A stretch of DNA of 8,775 nt from Rhodanobacter sp. UBA5168 (GCA_002413455.1 DHXA01000206.1:1-8775), one strand, 5' to 3'; numbered from the stretch's first letter, positions 1 through 6,803 are shown. Translations and numbers: made by a program. The notes: generated from the letters alone by a model not told the origin.

Positions 1-233
1 ATGGTGGTCAGCTGGTTGAAGAAATACGGCTGCATCAGCTGCAGGCCGGGCTTGAACAGCTCGGCGCGGATCAGCATCGCGAAGCTGCCGCCGATGAAGA
101 ACATCGTCAGCGCGAAGATCAGGTACAGCGTGCCGATGTCCTTGTGGTTGGTGGACATGCACCAGCGCTGGAAGAAACCTTTCGGCGCGCCGTGGTGATC
201 GTCGTGCTGATCATGGGTGGCTGCGTAGGACAT
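1..233 (-). CDS. ctaD: Cytochrome c oxidase subunit I, N-terminal part (runs off the left edge)
   Basis: Only the first 77 codons are in the window. The protein is the heme-copper catalytic subunit of aa3-type cytochrome c oxidase in the inner membrane, which reduces oxygen and pumps protons. The translation has a His/Asp-rich start (HDQHDDHH, residues 7-14), then the family signature [14 protein letters not shown] (27-40), then the first membrane helix (about 37-55) and RAELFKPG (56-63). It stops at NQLTT, just before the point where the family normally has Met and the low-spin heme ligand His, so no metal ligand can be checked. The ATG at 233 has AGAGGTG 7 bases upstream. It lies 76 bases after the stop of the subunit II gene on the same strand, as expected for a cox operon. 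Family identity is very secure; the rest of the gene is unseen. Confidence 0.95.
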   Translation of the reverse strand, partial: MSYAATHDQHDDHHGAPKGFFQRWCMSTNHKDIGTLYLIFALTMFFIGGSFAMLIRAELFKPGLQLMQPYFFNQLTT

Positions 234-309
234 GGCCTTGCACCTCTAACCTGTAATTTTGAATGCGACTGCGTAGAAACGTGTGCGGAAACCGCGTGAA
301 AGGCGAAGC

Positions 310-1248
310 TCAGCCCTGCTTGGCGCCGACCGGAACCGTGACGACCTGGGCGGACTTCGGTGCCGCAGCGGAGGACGCGCCCGCAGGCGCCGCAGGGGCC
401 GCCGACTGCGCCTCCTGTCCGGCCAGCCACGTGGCGAAATCCGCCTTGGACTTGACCACCACCACGATCGGCATGAAACCGTGATCCTGGCCACACAGCT
501 CGGCGCACTGGCCGCGATAGGTACCCGTCGTCTGGAAGTTGGCCCAGGCGGCATTGATGATTCCGGGGATCGCATCGATCTTCCAGCCGGTCGCCGGCAC
601 CCACCACGAATGGATCACGTCGCCACTGGTGATCACGAAACGGATCTTGGTGTCGACCGGCACCACCAGCGGCTTGTCGACGTCCAGCAGGTAGGTGCTT
701 TCATTGCCCACCTTGACTGCATACGGATCCATGCCCGAACCGAGCTGGCGGGTCTGGTTGCTCTGCGAATCGAGCTTGGACATGAAGCTGACCTTGTCGA
801 TCGACTTGCCCATGTAGTCGACGTAGTCATAGCGCCACTTCCACTGGAAGCCGGTGACCTTGACGGTCATCTGCGATCCGGTGGTGTCGGCCCACGAGGT
901 AAGCCCGCCGGTGGCCAGCCATGCCAGCACGATAAGAATGATCACCGGAATGGTCGTCCAGACGACTTCCACCATGGTGTTGTGCGACCACTTCTCGGCC
1001 ACCGCGCCGCGCGATTTGCGGAAACGGAACATCGCAATGAACATGGCGCCGAACACCAGCACGCCGATCACGGTGCACACGCCCAGCGAAAGGTTGTTCA
1101 AGTGGTACGGCACCTGCGACCAGGTGCTCGCGCCACGCTCCATGTTCAGCTGCCACGGACCGGGAGCGGCATGGACCATGCTGCCGAACGAGACAAGCGC
1201 AAGAATCGCCGCTGCCGTGAATGATCGCCTGATGCCGCCAGATGTCAT
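310..1248 (-). CDS. ctaC: Cytochrome c oxidase subunit II with CuA centre
   Basis: This subunit takes electrons from cytochrome c through a binuclear CuA centre and passes them to heme a in subunit I. The 312-residue protein has a signal peptide ending near VHA (residues 25-27), two membrane helices (about 51-73 and 93-115), a Trp/Tyr-rich stretch FQWKWRYDY (134-142) and a periplasmic cupredoxin domain. All CuA ligands are present: His213 in HSWW, then CAELCGQDHGFM with Cys248, Glu250, Cys252, His256 and Met259. The tail (about 277-312) is Ala/Pro/Ser-rich, and there is no C-terminal cytochrome c domain. A GTG at 1257 would add three residues but overlaps the Shine-Dalgarno sequence. I chose the ATG at 1248, which has AAAGGTG 6 bases upstream. 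The gene follows the DUF2244 gene by 24 bases and is probably cotranscribed with it and with ctaD. Confidence 0.97.
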   Translation of the reverse strand: MTSGGIRRSFTAAAILALVSFGSMVHAAPGPWQLNMERGASTWSQVPYHLNNLSLGVCTVIGVLVFGAMFIAMFRFRKSRGAVAEKWSHNTMVEVVWTTIPVIILIVLAWLATGGLTSWADTTGSQMTVKVTGFQWKWRYDYVDYMGKSIDKVSFMSKLDSQSNQTRQLGSGMDPYAVKVGNESTYLLDVDKPLVVPVDTKIRFVITSGDVIHSWWVPATGWKIDAIPGIINAAWANFQTTGTYRGQCAELCGQDHGFMPIVVVVKSKADFATWLAGQEAQSAAPAAPAGASSAAAPKSAQVVTVPVGAKQG

Positions 1249-1252
1249 GTCT

Positions 1253-1261
1253 TGCACCTTT
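1253..1261 (-). promoter_or_regulatory. Ribosome binding site of ctaC (decides the start)
   Basis: On the minus strand the sequence reads AAAGGTGCAAGAC followed by ATG at 1248. The AAAGGTG core is correctly spaced for that ATG. The alternative GTG start at 1257 lies inside this motif and would have no site of its own, so the shorter 312-residue protein is preferred. The same nine bases AGGTGCAAG also precede ctaD. Confidence 0.7.
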
Positions 1262-1272
1262 GTTGAACTTAC

Positions 1273-1755
1273 TTAGCGTGGCTGGCGTTGGAAATCGGCC
1301 AGCAACACCATGAGTTTCATCGACAACTCGACGCGTTCCGGTTCCGCCAGGAACGCACCAATTTCCAGCTCGCGACCATGCGATGACAGCAACAGACGCT
1401 GGCGTCCGTTGCCTGGTTCCAGCAACACGCGGACCCAGTACGCCTGGAAACGCATGCGGCGCCGGCCCGGCTGCGACCGCACCTCCAGCGACAATGCGTC
1501 GAGGGTGATGCGCTCACTGCGATCGCCGGCCCGCCAGGCCACGCTCAAGGCGACGGCCACGGCGGCGGATTCAACCAGGGCAAACAGCGGAGCAAACACG
1601 TTCCCCTGCCACGCACCCAGTCCCGCTGTTGACAGCGCCAGCGCTACCAGAACCATGATCAATCGACGCAGACCGCGCCGGCTTAGCGCGCGATTGGGCT
1701 TGAGCCACATCGTCACGCGCGGCAAGCCGGCGGTAGCTGGTCGAAGCACGATCAT
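1273..1755 (-). CDS. DUF2244 family integral membrane protein
   Basis: This 160-residue protein matches the general plan of the DUF2244 (COG5488) family, whose biochemical function is unknown. It has a short N-terminal segment with the motif WLKPNRALSRRG (17-28), which resembles the family's conserved PNRSL-type stretch. Two closely spaced membrane helices follow (about 32-50 and 55-75), then a cytoplasmic-type half of beta character rich in Arg, with YWVRVLLEP (106-114), SSHGRELEIGAFL (124-136) and a C-terminal helix. The ATG at 1755 follows a probable promoter by about 22-30 bases, with only a weak GGA as ribosome site. The open frame extends further upstream, but that part runs antisense to putA and looks spurious. 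The gene is first in the cox operon, with its stop 24 bases before ctaC. That linkage suggests a role in oxidase assembly or membrane insertion, but this is inference. Confidence 0.85.
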   Translation of the reverse strand: MIVLRPATAGLPRVTMWLKPNRALSRRGLRRLIMVLVALALSTAGLGAWQGNVFAPLFALVESAAVAVALSVAWRAGDRSERITLDALSLEVRSQPGRRRMRFQAYWVRVLLEPGNGRQRLLLSSHGRELEIGAFLAEPERVELSMKLMVLLADFQRQPR

Positions 1756-1783
1756 GGTGATCCGGCGTGCCTGGAACGCCGGA

Positions 1784-1812
1784 ATGATAGGCCGCGGCGA
1801 GGCAGCGGGCAA
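1784..1812 (-). promoter_or_regulatory. Probable sigma70-type promoter of the DUF2244-ctaC-ctaD operon
   Basis: Read on the minus strand, TTGCCC (1812-1807) is followed by exactly 17 bases and then TATCAT (1789-1784). These match the -35 and -10 consensus at 4 of 6 and 5 of 6 positions. Transcription would begin near 1777, about 22 bases before the ATG at 1755. It is the best match I found in the divergent gap. No start site has been measured, so this rests on pattern only. Confidence 0.5.
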
Positions 1813-1955
1813 GAATGTCGCACTCACTTGACCCGGATCAGGTCCGCCGCGATGGCCCGCAGGCTGCGCCGCGAGGCGGGAAATACACCGTTCTGACATC
1901 GGGCCCAGCCCATGCAAACGGGCCTGTGGTCCTGCCCCAATTCGCCCGTGCAGCG

Positions 1956-1961
1956 TACAAT
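1956..1961 (+). promoter_or_regulatory. Possible -10 element of putA
   Basis: TACAAT differs from the sigma70 -10 consensus by one base and lies 41 bases before the putA GTG start. No convincing -35 box is seen 16-18 bases upstream, where the sequence is C-rich (TGCCCC at 17 bases). The promoter may therefore need an activator or be wrongly placed. The gap also holds a short inverted repeat, GACC-N7-GGTC at 1830-1844, that could be an operator but is too short to claim. Confidence 0.35.
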
Positions 1962-2002
1962 CCCGCGCTCCCCTCCGCAGCGGCGGATCCTCTGACAAGC
2001 CC

Positions 2003-5000
2003 GTGACCCAGCCCATACTCAGCCCCGAACTTCCCGTCGACCACACCCCGGCGCGCGCGCGCATCACCGCCGCGTGGCTGCGCGATGAAACCGAAGCAGT
2101 CAACGACCTGCTCGCCCAGGCCAGCCTGCCGCCCACCGAGCGCGAGCAGGTGATCGACCTGGCCGCCGGGCTGGTCAGCCGCGTGCGTACGCGCGCCAAG
2201 GACCAGAGTGCGGTCGAGTCCTTCATGCGCCAGTACGACCTGTCCAGCGAAGAAGGCGTGCTGCTGATGTGCGTGGCCGAAGCGCTGCTGCGTATTCCGG
2301 ACAAGGCTACCGCGGACAAGCTGATCCGCGACAAGCTCGGCGAGGCGGACTGGAAAAAGCACCTGGGCCAGAGCGAGTCGCTATTCGTCAACGCCTCCAC
2401 CTGGGGCCTGATGCTGACCGGCCACCTGGTCAATCTGAGCGAGAACACGCGGCATGACTTCGCCGGCTCGCTGAAACGGCTGGTCGGTCGTGCCGGCGAG
2501 CCAGCCATCCGTCTCGCCGTGCGACAGGCGATGCGCATCATGGGCCACCAGTTCGTGATGGGCCGCACCATCGATGAGGCACTGGACCGCTGCGCGAAGA
2601 AGGAATACGCGGTGTACCGCTATTCCTACGACATGCTGGGCGAGTCCGCGCTGACCTCTGAAACGGCCGAGCGCTACCAGCAGGATTACCGCAACGCGAT
2701 CGCCGCCATCGGCGCGCGAGGCCCGTTCGCGAGCCACACCGACGCGCCGTCGATCTCGGTGAAGCTGTCCGCGCTGCATCCGCGCTACGAAGTGGCCAAG
2801 CGCGAACTGGCCCGTCGCCAGCTCGGCGAAAAACTGCTGGAACTGTCGCAGCTGGCGATGAAGTACGGCATCGCGTTGTCGGTTGACGCCGAGGAGGCCG
2901 AACGCCTCGAACTGTCGCTGGACATCATCGGTGACGTCTTCGCGCACCCGTCGCTGGAAGGCTGGAACGGTCTCGGCATCGTGGTGCAGGCCTACGCCAA
3001 GCGCACCCCGTTCGTGATCGACTGGCTGATCGAGACCGCGCGCGCCGCGAACCGCCGCTGGTACGTGCGGCTGGTCAAGGGCGCCTACTGGGACGCGGAG
3101 ATCAAGCGCGCGCAGGAGAATGGTCTTGCCGGTTATCCGGTCTATACGCGCAAGCCGAATACCGACGTGTCGTACCTGGCCTGCGCGCGCCGCCTGTTCA
3201 GCGCGGGCAGCGAGTTGATCTACCCGCAGTTCGCCACCCACAACGCACACTCGATCGCCGCCGTGCACCACATCGCGCAGGGTCGCCCCTACGAGTACCA
3301 GCGCCTGCACGGCATGGGCACCGACCTGTATGCCGAGGTGATCGGCAAGGACAGTCTCAACGTACCCTGTCGCGTCTACGCGCCGGTCGGCACGCACGAG
3401 GATCTGCTGCCCTACCTGGTGCGGCGCCTGCTCGAGAACGGCGCCAACACCAGCTTTGTCAATCGCGTGGTCGATGAGAGCGTGCCGGTGCGCGAACTGG
3501 TGGGCGATCCGTGCGAGACGGTGCGTGCCTTTGCCTCGATTCCCCACCCGCGCATCCCGCTGCCGGTCAATCTCTACGGTGAGAATTCAGCGCTTGGGCA
3601 GCATTCAAATTTTGTATCCAGGAAGAATTCCATGGGCGTCAATTTCTCCAACGACAACGAACTGAAGACGATGGCCGACGCGGTCAACGCCAACGCGGGC
3701 CCGTGGAACGCCGGCCCGCTGGTGCCCGGCGCGACTGCCAGCGGCCCGACCGTGCAGGTCACCAACCCGGCCGATCGCCGCCAGGCTGTCGGTAGCTATA
3801 TTTCCGCCGACAGCGCCACCGTCGACAAGGCGCTGAGCAACGCGGTCGCTGCCCAGGCCAGCTGGGATCGCCTGCCCGCGGCCAGCCGCGCAGCGATCCT
3901 CGAACACGCCGCCGACCAGCTCGAAGCACGTCGCGGCGAATTCATCGCGCTGTGCGTGCGCGAAGCCGGCAAGAGCCTGCCCGACGCGATCGCCGAGATC
4001 CGCGAGGCGGCCGACTTCCTGCGCTATTACGCCACCATGGCACGTCGTCTGTTCGGCCAGCCCGAACAACTGCCCGGCCCCACCGGCGAGAGCAACCAGC
4101 TGTTCCTCAACGGCCGCGGCGTGTTCGTCTGCATCAGTCCGTGGAATTTCCCGCTGGCGATCTTCCTCGGTCAGGTCAGCGCCGCACTCGCCGCCGGCAA
4201 CGCCGTCATCGCGAAGCCGGCTGAGCAGACTTCGTTGATTGGCCATCTGGCCGTCCAGTTGCTGCACGCCGCCGGCGTGCCCACCGACGTGTTGCAGTAC
4301 CTGCCGGGCGATGGCGCCACGGTCGGCGCGGCTTTGACGAAAGACCCGCGCGTCTCCGGCGTGGCCTTCACCGGTTCCACCGATACCGCGTGGGCGATCA
4401 ACCGCGCGCTGGCCGCACGCAACGCGCCGATCGCCGCGCTGATCGCCGAGACCGGCGGCCAGAATGCGATGATCGCCGACTCCTCCGCACTGCCCGAGCA
4501 GATCGTCAAGGACGTGATCGCCTCCGCCTTCCAGTCCGCCGGCCAGCGCTGCTCCGCCGCGCGCGTGCTGTTCGTGCAGGAAGACATCGCCGACAAGGTC
4601 TGCGCCATGCTCACCGGCGCGATGGCCGAGCTGAAGGTCGGCGATCCGGGCCAATTGTCGACCGATGTCGGCCCGGTGATCGACGCGGACGCGCTGAAGA
4701 TCCTGGTCGACCATGCTGCGCGCATGGACACCGAAGCGAAGAAGATTGGCGAAGTCGCACTCGATCCGTCCACCACCGCCAACGGCACGTTCTTCGCCCC
4801 GCGCGCCTACGAAATCCCTTCGCTGGCCACGCTGACCCGCGAGGTGTTCGGCCCGGTGCTGCACGTGATCCGCTGGAAGGGCAGCGAACTGGCCCAGGTG
4901 GTCGAGCAGATCAACGCTACCGGCTACGGCCTCACCTTGGGCATCCACAGCCGCATCAACGACACCGTCGACTACATCGCCAGCCATGCCCGCGTCGGCA

Positions 5001-5191
5001 ACTGCTACGTCAACCGCAACCAGATCGGTGCGGTGGTTGGCGTGCAGCCATTCGGCGGCGAGAACCTGTCCGGTACCGGCCCCAAGGCCGGTGGCCCGCA
5101 CTACCTGCTGCGCTTTGCCGGCGAGCGCACGCTCACCATCAACACCACGGCGGCGGGTGGCAATGCGTCGCTGCTGACGATCGGCGAGTAA
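2003..5191 (+). CDS. putA: Bifunctional proline dehydrogenase / L-glutamate-gamma-semialdehyde dehydrogenase (type A PutA)
   Basis: It oxidises proline to P5C with FAD, passing electrons to membrane quinone, then oxidises glutamate semialdehyde to glutamate with NAD. At 1062 residues it lacks both the N-terminal ribbon-helix-helix domain and the C-terminal extension of long PutA proteins, so it should not repress its own gene. The proline dehydrogenase part (about 20-515) carries YDMLGESA (209-216), Lys254 in KLSALHPRY, Asp295 in VDAEEAE, RLVKGAYWD (356-364), FATHN (410-414), Tyr459 in RVYAPVGTHE and Arg474-Arg475, matching the known substrate and FAD residues. The dehydrogenase half (about 550-1062) carries SPWNFP (712-717), Lys738, Glu816 in ETGGQN, catalytic Cys850 in GQRCSA, EVFGPV (947-952) and the usual ending INTTAAGGNASLL. 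The start is a GTG with no clear ribosome site, and it is the first possible start in the frame. The linker near 528-543 is unusual. Confidence 0.97.
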   Translation: MTQPILSPELPVDHTPARARITAAWLRDETEAVNDLLAQASLPPTEREQVIDLAAGLVSRVRTRAKDQSAVESFMRQYDLSSEEGVLLMCVAEALLRIPDKATADKLIRDKLGEADWKKHLGQSESLFVNASTWGLMLTGHLVNLSENTRHDFAGSLKRLVGRAGEPAIRLAVRQAMRIMGHQFVMGRTIDEALDRCAKKEYAVYRYSYDMLGESALTSETAERYQQDYRNAIAAIGARGPFASHTDAPSISVKLSALHPRYEVAKRELARRQLGEKLLELSQLAMKYGIALSVDAEEAERLELSLDIIGDVFAHPSLEGWNGLGIVVQAYAKRTPFVIDWLIETARAANRRWYVRLVKGAYWDAEIKRAQENGLAGYPVYTRKPNTDVSYLACARRLFSAGSELIYPQFATHNAHSIAAVHHIAQGRPYEYQRLHGMGTDLYAEVIGKDSLNVPCRVYAPVGTHEDLLPYLVRRLLENGANTSFVNRVVDESVPVRELVGDPCETVRAFASIPHPRIPLPVNLYGENSALGQHSNFVSRKNSMGVNFSNDNELKTMADAVNANAGPWNAGPLVPGATASGPTVQVTNPADRRQAVGSYISADSATVDKALSNAVAAQASWDRLPAASRAAILEHAADQLEARRGEFIALCVREAGKSLPDAIAEIREAADFLRYYATMARRLFGQPEQLPGPTGESNQLFLNGRGVFVCISPWNFPLAIFLGQVSAALAAGNAVIAKPAEQTSLIGHLAVQLLHAAGVPTDVLQYLPGDGATVGAALTKDPRVSGVAFTGSTDTAWAINRALAARNAPIAALIAETGGQNAMIADSSALPEQIVKDVIASAFQSAGQRCSAARVLFVQEDIADKVCAMLTGAMAELKVGDPGQLSTDVGPVIDADALKILVDHAARMDTEAKKIGEVALDPSTTANGTFFAPRAYEIPSLATLTREVFGPVLHVIRWKGSELAQVVEQINATGYGLTLGIHSRINDTVDYIASHARVGNCYVNRNQIGAVVGVQPFGGENLSGTGPKAGGPHYLLRFAGERTLTINTTAAGGNASLLTIGE
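3582..3630 (+). repeat. 42-base in-frame segment between AGAATTC direct repeats inside putA
   Basis: AGAATTC occurs at 3582-3588 and again at 3624-3630, exactly 42 bases apart, so the intervening segment adds 14 codons without changing frame. Each copy encodes Asn-Ser (528-529 and 542-543). The repeat unit is about 43% GC (18 of 42), far below the surrounding gene. It lies in the linker between the two catalytic domains, where length changes are tolerated. It may be an insertion, the result of slippage, or simply a variable linker. Confidence 0.6.
3620..3634 (+). promoter_or_regulatory. Possible internal translation start within putA
   Basis: AGGAAG at 3620-3625 lies 6 bases before an ATG at 3632-3634 that is in the putA frame (Met544). 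Spacing and sequence are better than anything before the annotated GTG start. Initiation here would give a 519-residue protein containing the whole glutamate semialdehyde dehydrogenase half and no proline dehydrogenase. I see no good promoter next to it, so it would be translated from the putA message. This is a pattern only and could be chance. Confidence 0.3.
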
Positions 5192-5235
5192 ATGGCGGCA
5201 TAACGGAATGTCGATGCGGGTCATGGATGACTCGC

Positions 5236-5259
5236 CACACCATGCGGATGGCTGGTGTG
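5236..5259. repeat. Inverted repeat in the putA-calB gap
   Basis: CACACCA (5236-5242) and TGGTGTG (5253-5259) form a perfect 7-base inverted repeat around a 10-base centre. No T-run follows (the next bases are TGCTATGG), so it does not look like a rho-independent terminator. It could be an operator or an RNA hairpin between the two genes. The remainder of the 104-base gap shows no convincing promoter. Confidence 0.4.
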
Positions 5260-5295
5260 TGCTATGGATAAGCTCTGCGGTTTACTGAGAGCCTC

Positions 5296-6708
5296 ATGAG
5301 CATCCCGAACCCGAATCTCATCGAAAGCCTGCAACGCATGCGTGCCGCGCATGCGGCTGATCCAATCCCGTCATGGGAGACGCGTGCGAAGCGGTTGCGC
5401 ATGCTGGAAACCATGCTGCGTGAACAACGCGAGGCATTTGCTGGAGCTATCAACAACGACTTCGGCCAGCGCCCATCGGAGGAAACCGACCTGCTGGAAT
5501 GCTTTCCCAGCCTGTCCGGCATCCGCCACGCGCTGCGCCATGGCCGACGCTGGATGCGCCCACGGCGTTCGCTGGCGGGCCTCGCCTTCCTGCCTGCCCG
5601 CAACGCGGTGATGCCGCAGCCGCTGGGGGTGGTCGGCATCATCGTGCCGTGGAACTATCCGCTGTACCTGGCGATCGGGCCGCTGGTCGACGCCCTGGTC
5701 GCTGGCAATCGCGTGATGGTCAAGATGAGCGAATACACGCCACGCTTCTCGGCGCTGTTCGCCGAACAGATAGCCCGCTATTTCCAGCCCGACGAAGTGC
5801 TGGTGGTAACCGGCGATGCCGCCATCGCGCAGGCATTTTCCGCGCTGCCGTTCGACCACCTGCTGTTCACCGGCTCCACCGCGGTCGGCCGCCACGTGAT
5901 GCGCGCGGCGGCGGCGAACCTGACTTCGGTAACGCTGGAGCTGGGCGGCAAGTCGCCAGCGATCATCGGCCCCGGTGCGCGCTTCGACCATGCGGTGGAA
6001 CGCATCGTGTTCGGCAAGCTGGTCAACGCCGGGCAGACCTGCATCGCACCGGACTATGTGCTGCTGCCACGCGTACGCGTGACGGATTTCATCGACGCGG
6101 CCCAGCGCGTGACGGCACGGTTGTATCCGCAGCTCGAACACAGCACGCAATACGCCAGCATCGTTTCCGATCGCCAGTACCAGCGCCTGGCCACATTGCG
6201 CGACAGCGCGCTGGCCGCCGGCGCACGCGTGCATCCGCTGAGCGAGGCCACGGATGATCCGGCGCGCCGCCTGCTGCCACCGCAACTGCTCAGTGAAGTC
6301 AACGACAGCATGGACGTGATGCAGGAGGAGATCTTCGGCCCGCTGCTGCCGCTTGTCCCCTATGACTCGCTGGACGAAGCGATCGCCTACGTCGCCGCCC
6401 ATCCGCATCCGCTGGCGCTGTATCTGTTCGAGCAAGATCGCGCGCTGATCGACCGTGTGCTGGCACGCACCGTGGCTGGCGGCGTCAGCCTCAACGACAC
6501 GCTGTACCACATCGCCCAGCACGGCCTGCCGTTCGGCGGCGTGGGCGCCTCTGGCATGGGCGGCTATCACGGCGAGGCCGGCTTCCGCACATTCTCGCAT
6601 CTGAAGCCGGTATTCCGGCAGGCCCGCCTCAATGGCGCCAGCCTGCTCAATCCGCCGTACGGTGCGCGCTTCCGTCACGTGCTGGAGCTGCTGCTCAAGC
6701 GTGGTTGA
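5296..6708 (+). CDS. calB: Aldehyde dehydrogenase, coniferyl aldehyde dehydrogenase (CalB) type
   Basis: This is an NAD(P)-dependent aldehyde dehydrogenase of 470 residues, a length typical of the class 3-like group that includes bacterial coniferyl aldehyde dehydrogenase and some fatty aldehyde dehydrogenases. It has the nucleotide-binding VPWNYPLYLAIGP (117-129, Asn120), Lys143 in VKMSE, FTGSTAVG (191-198), Glu215 in TLELGGKSP, catalytic Cys249 in NAGQTCIAPDY, EEIFGPLLP (344-352) and the C-terminal LPFGGVGASGMG (411-422). The NAGQTCIAPDY form and the short N-terminus set it apart from the PutA dehydrogenase half. The ATG has a weak GAGAG-like site upstream. It follows putA by 104 bases on the same strand and ends before a strong terminator. 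The substrate is inferred from family resemblance; coniferaldehyde, other aromatic aldehydes or medium/long-chain aldehydes are all possible. Confidence 0.9.
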   Translation: MSIPNPNLIESLQRMRAAHAADPIPSWETRAKRLRMLETMLREQREAFAGAINNDFGQRPSEETDLLECFPSLSGIRHALRHGRRWMRPRRSLAGLAFLPARNAVMPQPLGVVGIIVPWNYPLYLAIGPLVDALVAGNRVMVKMSEYTPRFSALFAEQIARYFQPDEVLVVTGDAAIAQAFSALPFDHLLFTGSTAVGRHVMRAAAANLTSVTLELGGKSPAIIGPGARFDHAVERIVFGKLVNAGQTCIAPDYVLLPRVRVTDFIDAAQRVTARLYPQLEHSTQYASIVSDRQYQRLATLRDSALAAGARVHPLSEATDDPARRLLPPQLLSEVNDSMDVMQEEIFGPLLPLVPYDSLDEAIAYVAAHPHPLALYLFEQDRALIDRVLARTVAGGVSLNDTLYHIAQHGLPFGGVGASGMGGYHGEAGFRTFSHLKPVFRQARLNGASLLNPPYGARFRHVLELLLKRG

Positions 6709-6741
6709 ACACCGACCTCTCCGCCGGCTGCCTGATCGCAT

Positions 6742-6774
6742 AAAAAAACTCCCCGCTCACGCGGGGAGGTTTTT
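6742..6774. terminator. Bidirectional rho-independent terminator
   Basis: CTCCCCGC (6749-6756) and GCGGGGAG (6761-6768) form a perfect 8-base, GC-rich stem with a TCAC loop. Five Ts follow on the plus strand after one G. On the minus strand the hairpin is followed by seven Ts (the A-run at 6742-6748). It therefore ends calB on the plus strand, 34 bases past its stop, and the fadL-type gene on the minus strand, 30 bases past its stop. Confidence 0.93.
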
Positions 6775-6803
6775 GTCTGGACGTCCGTTTCGTGTTGCCG
6801 CAG

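Noticed and set aside
257..300. Small GCGG-TTT-CCGC hairpin between ctaC and ctaD
   Set aside because: The stem is only four bases with no T-run, too weak to call a terminator or attenuator.
283..1224. 313-codon plus-strand frame opposite ctaC
   Set aside because: Antisense to a complete subunit II with all copper ligands. The His/Arg/Gly-rich translation is typical of a shadow.
1815..2006. 63-codon plus-strand frame in the cox/putA gap whose TGA overlaps the putA GTG
   Set aside because: The GTGA overlap hints at a leader peptide, but the ribosome site is weak, the likely putA -10 lies inside it, and the translation has no recognisable features. Chance open frames are common at this GC content.
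1273..2571. 432-codon minus-strand frame covering the DUF2244 gene and extending far into putA
   Set aside because: Only the last 160 codons resemble a protein family. The upstream part is antisense to putA and compositionally like a GC-rich shadow frame, and a promoter lies between the two parts.
2381..3547. 388-codon minus-strand frame opposite the proline dehydrogenase half
   Set aside because: Same reasoning: antisense to conserved coding sequence, with no family resemblance.
3583..3636. Adjacent GAATTC and CCATGG sites suggesting a cloning junction
   Set aside because: The reading frame and the PutA family sequence continue smoothly on both sides, so a natural linker is more likely than a vector artefact. 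Read support would settle it.
3605..5224. 539-codon minus-strand frame opposite the PutA dehydrogenase half
   Set aside because: It is antisense to an unmistakable enzyme domain. Its translation is rich in Gly, Arg, His and Val, with no recognisable fold, as is usual for shadow frames in GC-rich DNA.
5371..6741. 456-codon minus-strand frame opposite calB
   Set aside because: It would start within the calB 3' region next to the terminator and has biased shadow composition (many Arg, His and Gln). No recognisable protein.
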